Source: Actinomadura sp. 7K507 (GTDB lineage: Bacteria > Actinomycetota > Actinomycetes > Streptosporangiales > Streptosporangiaceae). From it: a stretch of 32,835 nt of DNA. Position 1 is the first letter of the stretch; the number at the start of each line of letters is the position of its first letter. The position numbers and the translations under genes were made by a program. The notes below the pieces were generated by a model. That model made no database searches and was not told where the DNA came from. It saw only the letters and a list, made by a program, of their open reading frames with translations. Shown here in pieces: positions 1 through 9,575 of the stretch. The stretch is taken from the NCBI RefSeq assembly GCF_004348425.1, contig NZ_SMKK01000092.1:1-32835 (forward strand), given 5' to 3'.

Positions 1-336
1 CTCTCCATCCGGTTCCCCGCCGCTCACCTCCCCTGCGCACGCGTCCCCTCTGCTCACATCCCCGCCACCCTCGTCCCCTCCGCCGGGGCCGACGCCCCCT
101 ACGACAGGGCCGGGTCACGGCGCTTGGCCACCCGGCGCTGGATGCTGCTAGGGGCCGGGGTCACCGCCATCGCGGCCACGATGGCCCTCACCGTCGTCCT
201 GTGGGACGGCGACAAGGCGGACGGCGCCGGTGCGGGTCCCACCTCCGCGGGCACGCCCGCCCGGGGCGACGTCCCCGCGGACGTGGTCGGCACCCAGAAT
301 CGAAAATACATTCGCAGCAAAAAAGACAAACCATGA
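1..336 (+). pseudogene. 3' fragment of a single-pass membrane protein, cut at an island junction
   Basis: A reading frame is open from the window edge to a TGA at 334-336. It contains a basic stretch (RRLATRRW), then a hydrophobic helix (roughly bases 142-205), then a Gly/Ala/Pro/Thr-rich linker. This layout is typical of actinobacterial anti-sigma factors, kinases or lipoprotein-like proteins with a short cytoplasmic head and an extracytoplasmic domain. The G+C-rich coding pattern ends abruptly near base 296. The last 12 or so codons (QNRKYIRSKKDKP) are AT-rich and lysine-rich, unlike the rest. I read this as a host gene whose 3' end was replaced when the defence island arrived. A TTG at 124 or the ATG at 148 could start a short product, but the frame is open further left, so the true start may lie outside the window. 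The family is not recognised. Confidence 0.45.
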
Positions 337-456
337 CTGCCGAATGGCAGATTGCGGCCATCTCCGAAGGAATGTGACTCCCCAGGGGACTATTCTTGAT
401 ACTCCTGACAGCCTCAGCCAGAGCGGGCGCCAGTCACCAACGCTTGGGAGGCCGCC
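337..456 (+). promoter_or_regulatory. Leader region upstream of jetA
   Basis: This short noncoding stretch lies between the broken membrane-protein frame and jetA. Its left part continues the AT-richer segment that begins near 297, the only such patch in this part of the window and a reasonable place for the operon promoter. A TTGATA sequence at 395-400 could be a -35 element, but no matching -10 is convincing. A strong Shine-Dalgarno sequence, GGGAGG at 446-451, sits 5 bases before the TTG start of jetA and decides that start. Confidence 0.35.
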
Positions 457-2049
457 TTGGAACAACCACGGCTGTGGTGGCAGGCGGTACAGCACTCCGA
501 TTGGGCGGTGTTCTCCCTCTCCGACGATCTGGCACGCGATCGGTGGACCGCGCTCCTAGCGGCATTGGAACGGTTGTCGACCTGCGGCCCCATGGCCGAT
601 CTCGATGAGATCACGGCCGAGATGCGCGAGATCGGGTTCCACGCTCCATTGTCGGAGCAGGATCTGCGCAGCGCCCTGGAACGCCTGGCAGGCGACGGGC
701 TCGCCGAACCCTTCCGCGACTACGCCGTCCCCGTCCGCAACTACCAAGGGCTGATCGTCAGGCAGGAGGCATGGGCGCTGACCCGCCGGGGCCGGACGGT
801 CGTGGCGGCCGTACGGGACGCGGTCCTGGACGTCGGCCGCGCCTTGCAGTTGCCCAGCCGCCTGCTCGACAGCATCGCCACCACGATCCGAGAGATCATC
901 AGGCATTTCGCGGAAGGCGACGACACCGCCCATGTCAAGGAGGGCAGGGGCAGGGGCCTGCTGCCGATGGACCTCGACGACGTCCGGACCCGCATCGGCG
1001 AACTCCAGCGTGTGACCGCCGACTTCTACGCCGCGCTCGGCCAGCTGGTCCAGGCGGACGTCACCAACGACATGCTGTTCGGAGCGAACAGGGATCGTGT
1101 CATCGAGGCGCTGCGGCAATTCCCCCGCGAGTACGAGAGAGCGTTCGTCTCGGTCGAGAAGGCACTGGCCGATCTGGAGCGGGTCGGCCACCGCCAGGTC
1201 GCCGAGGCCGCGGTCGCCCACGCCGGGCTCATCGACGCCCGCGACCAACACCACTGGGTCGAGGAGCGGGTACGGCTGCTGTCGGCTCTGGGATCTTGGT
1301 TCGCCCCGGAGGGCACGGTCCAGCGGCTCATCTCCTCCGCGTCCGGCGCCGTCTACACGCTCCTCATCGCCATCGACCGCCGCTACTCGGCGCGCCGCCG
1401 CGGCTCCGACCTCGGGGCCGACTTCCACGCCCTGGCCCAGAGCCTGCACCGGCAGCGGTCCGACGAGGACGCGCGGTGCATCCATGCCGCCGCCTTCGGC
1501 GACTGGTCCGCATGGCATGCGGTCACCCCCCGGGCCGAGGAGGATGTGGCCCACGGCACCGAGGCGGCAGGCCGCCCCGATCGCCACCGTGTGGAGGTGA
1601 CGCTCCGCGAGCACGAGCGGCAAGGCCGGACCAGCGGCCGTCCCCGTGCGGTTCCTGACACCGCCGCCGACCGGAAGGCCGCGCTGGCCGAGGCCATGGC
1701 GGAGGCGGAGCGGAACCGCCGCCTGGCCAAGTTGCTGGTCACCTCCGGCGAAGTGGAACTCTCCTACTTCGCGGGGCTGGGCGCGGAGGCCGTCGAGACC
1801 CTGCTGCGCGCCGTGGAGACCGCGCTCATGCGCCTCGACCCCGTGACGGGAACCGGGGCGGGGCACGTGGACGGGGCGGACGTCCTGGTCGAGATCCGCT
1901 GCATCGACCATGGCCCCACAGCCCGAGCGGACTTCGCCGAAGGGGCTCTGTCCTTCTGGGGACGCGACCTGCGCCTGCGCGTCACCTCGCTTGAGCCGGG
2001 TGCGTCCCCTCCCATCGAGAACATGCCGTCCCGGCAGGGCATCGCATGA
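457..2049 (+). CDS. jetA: Wadjet type I component JetA (DUF2397, kleisin-like)
   Basis: A 530-residue protein of the DUF2397/TIGR02677 family, the MukF-like kleisin subunit of type I Wadjet. In the known complex JetA bridges the JetC ATPase heads and recruits JetB. The N-terminal part (about residues 15-120) looks like paired winged-helix segments. The middle is helical. The C-terminal part has the family-like run VEVTLREHERQGR followed by a charged helix, about residues 375-425. The TTG start at 457 is chosen because GGGAGG lies 5 bases upstream and the sequence before it is not coding-like. The stop overlaps the jetB start as ATGA, so the two are translationally coupled. The family call rests on weak sequence similarity plus perfect operon context with jetB, jetC and jetD, which makes it firm. 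Confidence 0.88.
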   Translation: MEQPRLWWQAVQHSDWAVFSLSDDLARDRWTALLAALERLSTCGPMADLDEITAEMREIGFHAPLSEQDLRSALERLAGDGLAEPFRDYAVPVRNYQGLIVRQEAWALTRRGRTVVAAVRDAVLDVGRALQLPSRLLDSIATTIREIIRHFAEGDDTAHVKEGRGRGLLPMDLDDVRTRIGELQRVTADFYAALGQLVQADVTNDMLFGANRDRVIEALRQFPREYERAFVSVEKALADLERVGHRQVAEAAVAHAGLIDARDQHHWVEERVRLLSALGSWFAPEGTVQRLISSASGAVYTLLIAIDRRYSARRRGSDLGADFHALAQSLHRQRSDEDARCIHAAAFGDWSAWHAVTPRAEEDVAHGTEAAGRPDRHRVEVTLREHERQGRTSGRPRAVPDTAADRKAALAEAMAEAERNRRLAKLLVTSGEVELSYFAGLGAEAVETLLRAVETALMRLDPVTGTGAGHVDGADVLVEIRCIDHGPTARADFAEGALSFWGRDLRLRVTSLEPGASPPIENMPSRQGIA

Positions 2050-3335
2050 CCGGGCGGCGCCTCGACCCCGACCTCAGCCCGGCCGCGCGCATCCTGAACG
2101 CCACAGGGCGCCTCCGGGCCGAATTCCACCCGGAGGAATACCGCACAGCGCTCAAAGGGCGCGAACGGCTCACCGCCTTCTTCCACGACGAGCTCGGCTG
2201 GACGCTAGAGGTGTCGGAGACCGCCTCCCTCATCCGGCTGCACAAGCGCCGGGCGGACGTGCCGTCCGATCGAGGGCCTCGGCTCCAGCGTGCGCGCGGG
2301 GACGGCCCCCTCGCGTCCAAGAAGGTCCTGATCTGCTGTGCGCTGATCTGCGAGCAGCTGTGGCGCAGGTCGCGGATGAGCCTCCAGGAGCTCCTCCAGG
2401 CCATCGCCCAGACGTGCGCCACTGAGGAGGACGAAAGGACCCTCCCCCCGTTTCCGGTGGTTCTCGCCGAGGACGTGTCCAAGCAGCAGGCGCGGAGCAA
2501 TCGGCTCTGCCTCGTGGACGCGCTGAAGCTGCTGGTCGCCGAAGGTACGGCCACCGTCGACGACGACCTCGACCGCGTGGTGGACGACGAGGAGGCCAAC
2601 CTGGTGGTCACGGCCTCCCGGGAGCGTCTGGCCACCAAGTTCTCCTCCCTGTCCCCCCTGCTGCTCGGCCTCGCGTCACTCCCGCCGGAGCAGCACGCCG
2701 CGGCGCTGTCGCGGGCGACCCTGAGCGATTCGGCCGAGTCCGACGTGCCGTCGCTGGATGAACGGCGGGTGAGGCTGATGCGCCGGATCGCCGACGACCC
2801 CGCGACCGATCCGGTGGACGACCCCACCGAGGGCTCCCCCTACCTCCACACCCCCGCGGGGCGCGAGCGCGCGCTGGACCTCATCACCTCGTTCGGCTAC
2901 ATCGCCACGGTCCGCCGGGACTGGTGGGAAGTGACAGATCGCGACGGAACCGGAACAGGCATCGAGTTCCCCCACGGACGCCGCACCGAACGGCAGGCCT
3001 CCCTCGCCCTGCTGGCGGCGATCGTTCGCCGCACCGACCCCGCGGCTCCGCTGTCCACAGCTGAGGCGGTGGAGGTGCTGGAACTGGCGCGCCGGGATCG
3101 GCCCCGCTGGGCCGCCGCCTACGCTGGAAGGCTGCCGGTGCTCGCCCGTGTCGCCGCCGCCGAGCTGACCAACGTCGGGCTGCTGCGTCCCGATCCGCAC
3201 CGCGGCGGCACCTGGCTTTCCACACCCGGCGCCCGCCTGTGGCATGTCAAGGTCCACTCCCCGCCGGTTCCCGCCGCCGCCCGCACGGACGCCGGATCAG
3301 CGGTTCAGCCTTCCCTTCTCACCGACGAGGACTGA
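2046..3335 (+). CDS. jetB: Wadjet type I component JetB (DUF2398, MukE-like)
   Basis: A 429-residue protein of the DUF2398/TIGR02678 family, the MukE-like winged-helix partner that binds the JetA kleisin and helps position DNA on the SMC-like motor. The N-terminal segment ERLTAFFHDELGWTLEV, followed shortly by ASLIRLHKR, is the characteristic DUF2398 beginning. It is followed by a helical region, the segment KVLICCALICEQLWRRS, and a C-terminal winged-helix-like part (about residues 270-400). The ATG lies inside the jetA stop (ATGA at 2046-2049). The stop at 3333-3335 is followed after 10 bases by the jetC start, with GAGG/GGAG between them. No truncation is seen. The protein has no enzymatic motif and is expected to act only within the JetABC complex. 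Confidence 0.88.
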   Translation: MTGRRLDPDLSPAARILNATGRLRAEFHPEEYRTALKGRERLTAFFHDELGWTLEVSETASLIRLHKRRADVPSDRGPRLQRARGDGPLASKKVLICCALICEQLWRRSRMSLQELLQAIAQTCATEEDERTLPPFPVVLAEDVSKQQARSNRLCLVDALKLLVAEGTATVDDDLDRVVDDEEANLVVTASRERLATKFSSLSPLLLGLASLPPEQHAAALSRATLSDSAESDVPSLDERRVRLMRRIADDPATDPVDDPTEGSPYLHTPAGRERALDLITSFGYIATVRRDWWEVTDRDGTGTGIEFPHGRRTERQASLALLAAIVRRTDPAAPLSTAEAVEVLELARRDRPRWAAAYAGRLPVLARVAAAELTNVGLLRPDPHRGGTWLSTPGARLWHVKVHSPPVPAAARTDAGSAVQPSLLTDED

Positions 3336-3345
3336 GGAGTCAGCC

Positions 3346-6300
3346 GTGTCCCCTGACGCAAACCCGCTCCACCCGGTGACCGAGACGACGGTGCCGGGCG
3401 TTCCGGGTGCCGAGGGCCGCTGGCAGCCGACCCGGGCCGGCGCGATCAACTCGTGGGCCTGGTCGGACGAGGTCCTCTTCTTCGCCGGCGGCTGGCTCGC
3501 CCTCGCCGGGCCCAACGGCTCGGGCAAGTCGCTCACCGCCTCCATGCTGATCACCGTGCTGCTCGACGCCGAGATCTCGCAGAAGGCGCTGTCGGTGTCC
3601 GGAAAGGCCAGCGGGACCCTGGCCAGCAGGCACACCGACCGCAACGAGCAGGAGGACCGGACCGGTCTGTGGTGGCTGGAGTACGGGTACCGCGACGAGC
3701 GCACCGGGCAGACCCGGTACATGACCACCGGGATGTGGTTGCGCTCGACCGGCGGGAAACTCCAGCGCGCCTTCTTCATCGTGCCAGCGCGCGTGGGCCA
3801 CGAGCTGGCCCTGCGGCGCGAACGCGCCACGGTGAAGATCGACGATCTCGGCGGGCAGCTCGCCGCACTCGGCGGCCGGCTGTTCCTGTCCTCGGCCGTC
3901 CCCCGCTCGGCACTCGCCGGCGTGCCGCTGAGCCTCGGGGACGAGCACGAGTTCCGCGACGCCGTCCGGAACCACCTGTTCGCCCCGTTGAACGAGATCC
4001 AGTTCGAGGCCCTCGTGGGTGTGCTGCGCAGCCTGCGCAGCGTGCGGACGGCTGAGGCGATCTCACCCAAGGAAATGCGCCAAGTCCTCACCGACGCGCT
4101 GCCAGCGCTCGAACCCGATCGGCTCAAGGTCGTCGCCGATGCGATGGCGCGGATCTCCGAGCTGGAGAAGCAGCTCGACCAGTCCCGCAAGGAGGCGCGG
4201 CTGCTGGCCCAGACGGACAAGCACTACCGCAGCTACCGCAGCGCCGTCGCCCAGCTCCAGGCCGCCGAACTGGCCGCCGCCAACAACGCCTACGACGAAC
4301 AGACCCGCCAGGCGCGCCAGGCGTCCCATGATCTGGAGAGGGCCCAGGCGACGGCTGAGGGCATCCAGCGGCGGCTCGCGCGGAAGTACGAGGGCGTCTC
4401 TCGGCTGGAAGGCGAGCTGTCCGCCGCCGAGGGGATGCTCAGGGACCACGCGGGGGCCGAGCTGCCCCTTCGCGAGGAACGCGCCGCCGAGCTGGACGAC
4501 ACCGCCGCCGACGCCGAGGCGCAGGCCGAGCAGGCCGCCACCGATGCCGGTACGGCGATGGACGGCTCCGCGGAATCGGCTTCCAGAGCACACCAGGCGC
4601 AGAGTCATCTGCTCGATTTCGCCGAGCGGCTACGGCAGGACGGCGAACATCTCGGTGCCGCGTCCGCGACCGACCGCATAATCTCGGTCTACCGCGGGCT
4701 CTGTGCCGCCGAGCCGCACACCGAGCCGCCAGCTGTCGATCTGGACGAACTGTGCGCGACACCGCTCGCCTGGACCGAAGCGCGCACGGGCAAAGTCGCC
4801 CGGGTCCGGACCGCGCTGCGCCTGCACTTCGAGGCCCAGACGGCGGAACGGACCCTCGCCCAGGGCAGGCAGGAGGCCGAGATCGGGGAGTCCGTCACGC
4901 GCGAAGCCCTGGAAGGCGCCACCCGCGATCGGCAGGAGGCCGAGACCGTGTTCCTCGACGGGCTCGGCACCTGGTCCGGCCGGCTGCGCCACCTCCGGCC
5001 GCCGCCACCCGACCTGTGCGCACCGGATCAGGCCGCGGAGAACGACCGCCTGCCCGCGGACCGGATCCGGCGATGGCTGTCCGAGGAGGTGGCGGCCGCC
5101 GGCCTGCGCATCGACCTGACCGGGCATCGGGAACGTGCGGCGACCGCCGAGGCCCTCGTGAACGCCGCCGAAGGGCTCGCCGCCGACGCCCACGCCGCCC
5201 ACCGCCGGGCACTCGACGTGGTACGGGAGGAAGAAGGCGGCCTGCTGGACGTCCAGGCCGAGAACGCCGCCGCGGAACAGGCCGATGAGACCGAGCTCGA
5301 GCAGGGGCGTGCCGACCACCACCGCGAGATCACCGACGCGGGGGAGGCGGAACGGGACGCTTGGCGGCGCCGCTCCGACGCCGCGGCCGCCGCGCTCCAG
5401 GCCGCCCGCGACTGGCTGGCCGGCGCTCACCGCTGGCGAACGGCGTTGGCCTACCTCGATCCCGGCGCCATCCCGCTCCCCGAGCCGTCGGCTCCGCTCT
5501 CCGACGAGGCGCTGCGCGGGGTCGAGCCCGCGTCCGTCCGCCTGGCCGCCCACAAGGCCCACGCGGCGGCCGCCGCGGAACTGCACCATCAGGTCGCCGA
5601 GGCCCGCGAGGTCATCAAAACGATCGAAGCAGGCATCGAGGAACTGCGCGCCGACGTCGTGCGAGCGCGCCGGACCGCCCTCGTCCCGCCCGCACCGCAA
5701 TGGCGGTCGCGCTCGGCCGACGACGGCGTCCCCCTGTGGGCCGTCGTCGACTTCGCCGGCCACCTTCCCGCCGAGGAGGCCGACCGGCTCGAAGGAGCCC
5801 TGCTGGCGTCGGGTCTCCTCGACGCGCTGATCAGGCCGGACGGCCGCCCGGTCGCCGGTGATCTCGTCCTCACCCCCACCGCGTCCGCCCCGCACCGGAC
5901 ACTGGCCGACTTCCTCCAGCCCGACGCGCAGGACGGCGGCTCCGCCGAGGCGATCCACCGGCTGCTGCGCTCGATCCCGGTCGACTCCCCCGCGCCCGGT
6001 GCCCTGCGCAACGGCGTGCTCACCGCTGCCTGTCCCCAGGGCTACCAGGCGGCCTACATCGGCCGTACTGCCCGGGAACGCGCCCGGCGACAGCGCCTCG
6101 CGGATCTGGAGCAGCGCCTCGCCGAGCGCGAGCAGGAACTGCGACTGGCCGGCCAGGAACTCAGCCGACGCGAAGGCCACGTCCTCGCTGCGGCCGCCGA
6201 ACGGGATGCCCTGCCCACCGCCGACGCGCTCTCCTCGGCCCGCCACGACCTCGCCAGCCTGACCCGCGAGCATTCCATCACCGAGCGGCAGGCGGCGCAG

Positions 6301-8325
6301 CGCACCGCTCAGGCGGACCTCGCGCTCCAGCAGGTCATGACGACCCTCCGGCAACGCTCCGACGCACGTTCCGCCCGGCTCGATCGAGCCCGGCAGAGCC
6401 TGGAGCACGCCGAGCGGACAGCACGATCCGCCGGCTCCGCCGCGGCCAAGGCGGAGGAGAACGCCGCGGAACTGCGGCGATCCGCCCAAGGATGCGAGAC
6501 CGCCCGCCTGGAAGCCGCCCGCGCCCAGGAGGAGGCTGACGGAGAACAGAACGGGTTCCCCCACTCCGCGGTGAACGCCGTCCGCACCGCGCACAGCGCC
6601 GAAGATCGCGCGCAGGAGGCGCTCATCCGCGCCGAGACCGCCGCCATCGACGCCGCCGAGAAGCATGACGAGGCCACCAGGACGGTCCGCTCCGCGCTGG
6701 GCGCCCTCAACAAGGCGGCCGCCCTCCCGGACGGCTCCCTGCTTCCCACGTCCCAAGACGCCCTGGACAACCACGCCGGAGCGGTCGGCGCGCTCGAACT
6801 GCTGGTCCGGGATGGCCGCATGGCAGCTCTCCGCTGCACCGAACTGATGCGGGCCGCACGCCGCGATCACCAGACCGCCGCCACGGCCCGGGCCACTGCC
6901 GCCAGGATGTCCGACCGGGCCGGTGAGGCACGCGCCAAAGCGAGGAAGGCCGTCGCTGCGGTCGAGACGATGCGCAGGCTCTACGGCGCCGAATACGACG
7001 ACCTTCTCACCACCAAGAACCGGCTCTCCGAACAGCTTGGCCGGGTCAAGTCGGAGATCGAGACACTCCGCACCGAGAAGGAGGAAGCCGACAAGGAGCA
7101 GACCAGGGCAGAGGTCACCCTGGAGAACGTCGCTCCGCAACGCCGGGCCGCTGAGCAGCAACGCGACCGCTCCGTGCGCGCCCTCGGCCGCCTGATCGAC
7201 GAGGGTCTGGCCACGCTGCCGGACGGCATCACCGCCGACCCGTCCGGCCGGCCGGCCCACTTGACCGCCGCCCTGGAGTGGTCGCGGCTGCTGCTGGCCG
7301 ACCGCCACGCGCACGCGGACCGGCACGCCCAGCTCGTCCGGTTCCGTGACCGGGCACTGAAAACGGTCGAGAACAGCGCCCGCGACACCAGTGGCGAACT
7401 GGCCCGCTTCAACCGCCAGGTCATGCTCGTCTCGATCGAGGGGACCGAGTGGCGCCGCGCCGTCGTCGCCGAGCCCGACACCGTGCGCGGCGACGACCTG
7501 AGCGATGCCCTGGCATCCCTGGAGGCCAGCATCGCCCTGCTCGAAGAGGACCTGCGCGACGACTTCAAGCAGGCGATGCGCACCGGCATGTTCACCCGGC
7601 TCCGCAAGGACATCCAGATCCGCCGGGAGGCGGCCCGCGAGCTGGTCCGGCAGATCCGCGAGACGCTGGACGGCGTCCGCACGGGCGTGGCGAACGTCGG
7701 CCTCCAGGTCGACTGGGACGTGCGCAAGGAGGACGAGGACGCGGTCCGCATGATCAAACTCATCGAGGAGGCCCCGACCGACCGGTCCTTCGAGGAGATG
7801 TACACCGTCCTGCGCCAGCGGATGGACGCGAAGGCCGACGAGCCTTGGCCCGACCGGGTCGCCCACACCTTCGACTACCGCTCCTGGCACGAGTGGGACA
7901 TCTTCGTGACCCACTCCTCCTTCGGCGACGGATCGTCGAACGAGGCGTTCCGCAAGGTCGGCACGCGCTCCAACCCGCTGGAGACGCTGTCCACCGGTGA
8001 GCGCAGGCTCGCCACGATGCTGCCGCTGCTGGCCGCCGCCTGGTCCATGTACTCGGGCGACTACCGCGGGCCGCGCCTGCTGTCGATCGACGAGATCGAC
8101 GCCGCATTCGACGAGCCCAACCTACGCCAGGTGCTGGCGCTGCTGCGCTCCTGGGACTTCGACGTGCTGGCCACCACCCCGTCCATCACCCCCATGATCA
8201 AACGGGAGGCGGGCCGGGCCATGGTCCACCAGGTCGTCGCCTCCGGCCGCAACCGCATCACCATCCCCTGGCTGTGGGAGGGCCGCGGCGAACCCCGGCC
8301 GGTCACTCTGGACGGGATGGCGTGA
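3346..8325 (+). CDS. jetC: Wadjet type I component JetC (SMC-like ATPase)
   Basis: A 1659-residue SMC/MukB-like ATPase (TIGR02680 type), the motor that extrudes DNA loops in Wadjet. The Walker A motif GPNGSGKS is at residues 55-62. A very long Ala/Glu/Arg-rich coiled coil fills about residues 300-1480 and is interrupted near residues 780-900 by a non-coiled section, presumably the hinge. The ABC signature LSTGERR begins at residue 1548, and Walker B with the catalytic Glu (LLSIDEID) is at about 1578-1585, with D1582 and E1583. The frame is open back to 3244, but the GTG at 3346 has a GGAG site and follows the jetB stop, so it is preferred. The stop overlaps the jetD start (GTGA). From memory the family is usually nearer 1350-1400 residues, so this arm looks long. 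Confidence 0.92.
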   Translation: MSPDANPLHPVTETTVPGVPGAEGRWQPTRAGAINSWAWSDEVLFFAGGWLALAGPNGSGKSLTASMLITVLLDAEISQKALSVSGKASGTLASRHTDRNEQEDRTGLWWLEYGYRDERTGQTRYMTTGMWLRSTGGKLQRAFFIVPARVGHELALRRERATVKIDDLGGQLAALGGRLFLSSAVPRSALAGVPLSLGDEHEFRDAVRNHLFAPLNEIQFEALVGVLRSLRSVRTAEAISPKEMRQVLTDALPALEPDRLKVVADAMARISELEKQLDQSRKEARLLAQTDKHYRSYRSAVAQLQAAELAAANNAYDEQTRQARQASHDLERAQATAEGIQRRLARKYEGVSRLEGELSAAEGMLRDHAGAELPLREERAAELDDTAADAEAQAEQAATDAGTAMDGSAESASRAHQAQSHLLDFAERLRQDGEHLGAASATDRIISVYRGLCAAEPHTEPPAVDLDELCATPLAWTEARTGKVARVRTALRLHFEAQTAERTLAQGRQEAEIGESVTREALEGATRDRQEAETVFLDGLGTWSGRLRHLRPPPPDLCAPDQAAENDRLPADRIRRWLSEEVAAAGLRIDLTGHRERAATAEALVNAAEGLAADAHAAHRRALDVVREEEGGLLDVQAENAAAEQADETELEQGRADHHREITDAGEAERDAWRRRSDAAAAALQAARDWLAGAHRWRTALAYLDPGAIPLPEPSAPLSDEALRGVEPASVRLAAHKAHAAAAAELHHQVAEAREVIKTIEAGIEELRADVVRARRTALVPPAPQWRSRSADDGVPLWAVVDFAGHLPAEEADRLEGALLASGLLDALIRPDGRPVAGDLVLTPTASAPHRTLADFLQPDAQDGGSAEAIHRLLRSIPVDSPAPGALRNGVLTAACPQGYQAAYIGRTARERARRQRLADLEQRLAEREQELRLAGQELSRREGHVLAAAAERDALPTADALSSARHDLASLTREHSITERQAAQRTAQADLALQQVMTTLRQRSDARSARLDRARQSLEHAERTARSAGSAAAKAEENAAELRRSAQGCETARLEAARAQEEADGEQNGFPHSAVNAVRTAHSAEDRAQEALIRAETAAIDAAEKHDEATRTVRSALGALNKAAALPDGSLLPTSQDALDNHAGAVGALELLVRDGRMAALRCTELMRAARRDHQTAATARATAARMSDRAGEARAKARKAVAAVETMRRLYGAEYDDLLTTKNRLSEQLGRVKSEIETLRTEKEEADKEQTRAEVTLENVAPQRRAAEQQRDRSVRALGRLIDEGLATLPDGITADPSGRPAHLTAALEWSRLLLADRHAHADRHAQLVRFRDRALKTVENSARDTSGELARFNRQVMLVSIEGTEWRRAVVAEPDTVRGDDLSDALASLEASIALLEEDLRDDFKQAMRTGMFTRLRKDIQIRREAARELVRQIRETLDGVRTGVANVGLQVDWDVRKEDEDAVRMIKLIEEAPTDRSFEEMYTVLRQRMDAKADEPWPDRVAHTFDYRSWHEWDIFVTHSSFGDGSSNEAFRKVGTRSNPLETLSTGERRLATMLPLLAAAWSMYSGDYRGPRLLSIDEIDAAFDEPNLRQVLALLRSWDFDVLATTPSITPMIKREAGRAMVHQVVASGRNRITIPWLWEGRGEPRPVTLDGMA

Positions 8326-9575
8326 GCGGGATCCTCGCCGAGTTCGCCCGGGACCCGGACTTCGTCCCCTTCTGGAAGGCCCTGCACGACCGGCTCTGCG
8401 CGGGACGGTCCGCCGACCAGATCGTCACCCTGAAAGTGACGGACCTTCCGCTGGGAGCCCTGGCCGAGCTGCGTACATACCTGGACACCTGCACCCGGCG
8501 CCGCCGCGGTCGCTCCGCCGTCACTGTCGAGGGCGCCACGACCGACGTGCCGCTGCGCGAACTCCTCCAGGTCGCCGATGCGTCCGCCAACGAGGTCGCT
8601 CTCTTGGCCGAGCAGGTCACGGGCAGGCCCGTGGTGAATCGGGCCGCCGATCGGCGGGAGGCGGCCGGGCAGCGCCGCGAACTCTGGGAGCACGCCGACT
8701 CGGCGTTCCCCCGCCTCCCCCGGCTGGTCCGCCGCTTGAAAACCAGCGGCATCGGCGCTGACATCCCCAAGGCCCGCCGCCTCATCACCGCCCTGGCCCA
8801 CGTCACCGAACGCGTGCCCTATACCCCTCCGGTCAGCCTGCCGAAGCTCGCCCACGACTGCGCGGGCGACCCGCACTACTTCGACCTGGGCGGATTCAAC
8901 GGCAGCTGCCTGGTCTACGCGGTCATGGAGGTCACCGGCCACCCCGAGCCCACCCTTCCCCACCACACCCGTGCGCTGCTGGCCGAAGCGGGGATCTTCG
9001 CCGACCGGCTCACGTCGACCATCCTGCTGCACCGCATCCGTACCACCGCGGACGGTGTCATCGACCGCAGACTCCGCGAGTCCGACGTCCCGGTCGCCCT
9101 GACCCTGCTGGACCTGACCCGCGATCCCCCCACCCTGGCCCCGCAGACCGTGACGGTCGTCGAGAACCCGTCCGTGCTGGAGGCGGCCATGGCCTGCGGC
9201 TCCGACGTCCCGCTGGCCTGCACCAGCGGCCACCTGCGCGCCGTCGACCACGTATTCCTGCAACTGGCCCGCGACCAAGGCGTCCGGCTCCGCTACGCCG
9301 GAGACCTCGACCATGACGGCTTCCAGATCGCCGCCACGGTAGCCGAGCAGTACGGGGCAGAACTGCTGGCCATGGACGCCGAGACCGTCACCGAAGCGGG
9401 CCCCTCCTCTTCCTCGGTCCCCCTCCGCGACCGCTTCGCCGCCTCCCTCCGGTCCGACCTCGGCCTCACCCACCACGCCGTGTTCCAAGAGCACGACGCC
9501 GTGACCCGCCGCATCCTGAGCCCCGACCCCCACGACGACACCTCGCTGCGCACCACCCTCCGAGCCCGACCCTGA
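8322..9575 (+). CDS. jetD: Wadjet type I component JetD (DUF3323/DUF2399, Toprim nuclease)
   Basis: A 417-residue protein with the two-part architecture of type I JetD: an N-terminal DUF3323-like half (about residues 1-210) and a C-terminal DUF2399 half with a Toprim-like fold related to topoisomerase VI/Spo11. The acidic residues expected to bind metal are visible: E281 in VVENPS, and D328, D330 and D332 in GDLDHDG. JetD is the subunit that cleaves circular plasmid DNA once the JetABC motor stalls. The GTG start overlaps the jetC stop (GTGA at 8322-8325), so no spacer is left. The stop codon TGA (9573-9575) lies within the inverted repeat of the following IS5-type element. The C-terminal tail may therefore have been slightly altered by that insertion, although the length is normal for the family. 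Confidence 0.9.
   Translation: MSGILAEFARDPDFVPFWKALHDRLCAGRSADQIVTLKVTDLPLGALAELRTYLDTCTRRRRGRSAVTVEGATTDVPLRELLQVADASANEVALLAEQVTGRPVVNRAADRREAAGQRRELWEHADSAFPRLPRLVRRLKTSGIGADIPKARRLITALAHVTERVPYTPPVSLPKLAHDCAGDPHYFDLGGFNGSCLVYAVMEVTGHPEPTLPHHTRALLAEAGIFADRLTSTILLHRIRTTADGVIDRRLRESDVPVALTLLDLTRDPPTLAPQTVTVVENPSVLEAAMACGSDVPLACTSGHLRAVDHVFLQLARDQGVRLRYAGDLDHDGFQIAATVAEQYGAELLAMDAETVTEAGPSSSSVPLRDRFAASLRSDLGLTHHAVFQEHDAVTRRILSPDPHDDTSLRTTLRARP

Noticed and set aside
3244..3345. Upstream extension of jetC overlapping the jetB end
   Set aside because: The GTG at 3346 has a ribosome-binding site and follows the jetB stop. The extension is Arg/Pro-rich shadow sequence of jetB.
4630..7914. Long minus-strand open frame of over 1000 codons opposite jetC
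   Set aside because: It is an antisense shadow of high-GC coding sequence, with low-complexity composition and no recognisable family, and JetC is certain on the other strand.
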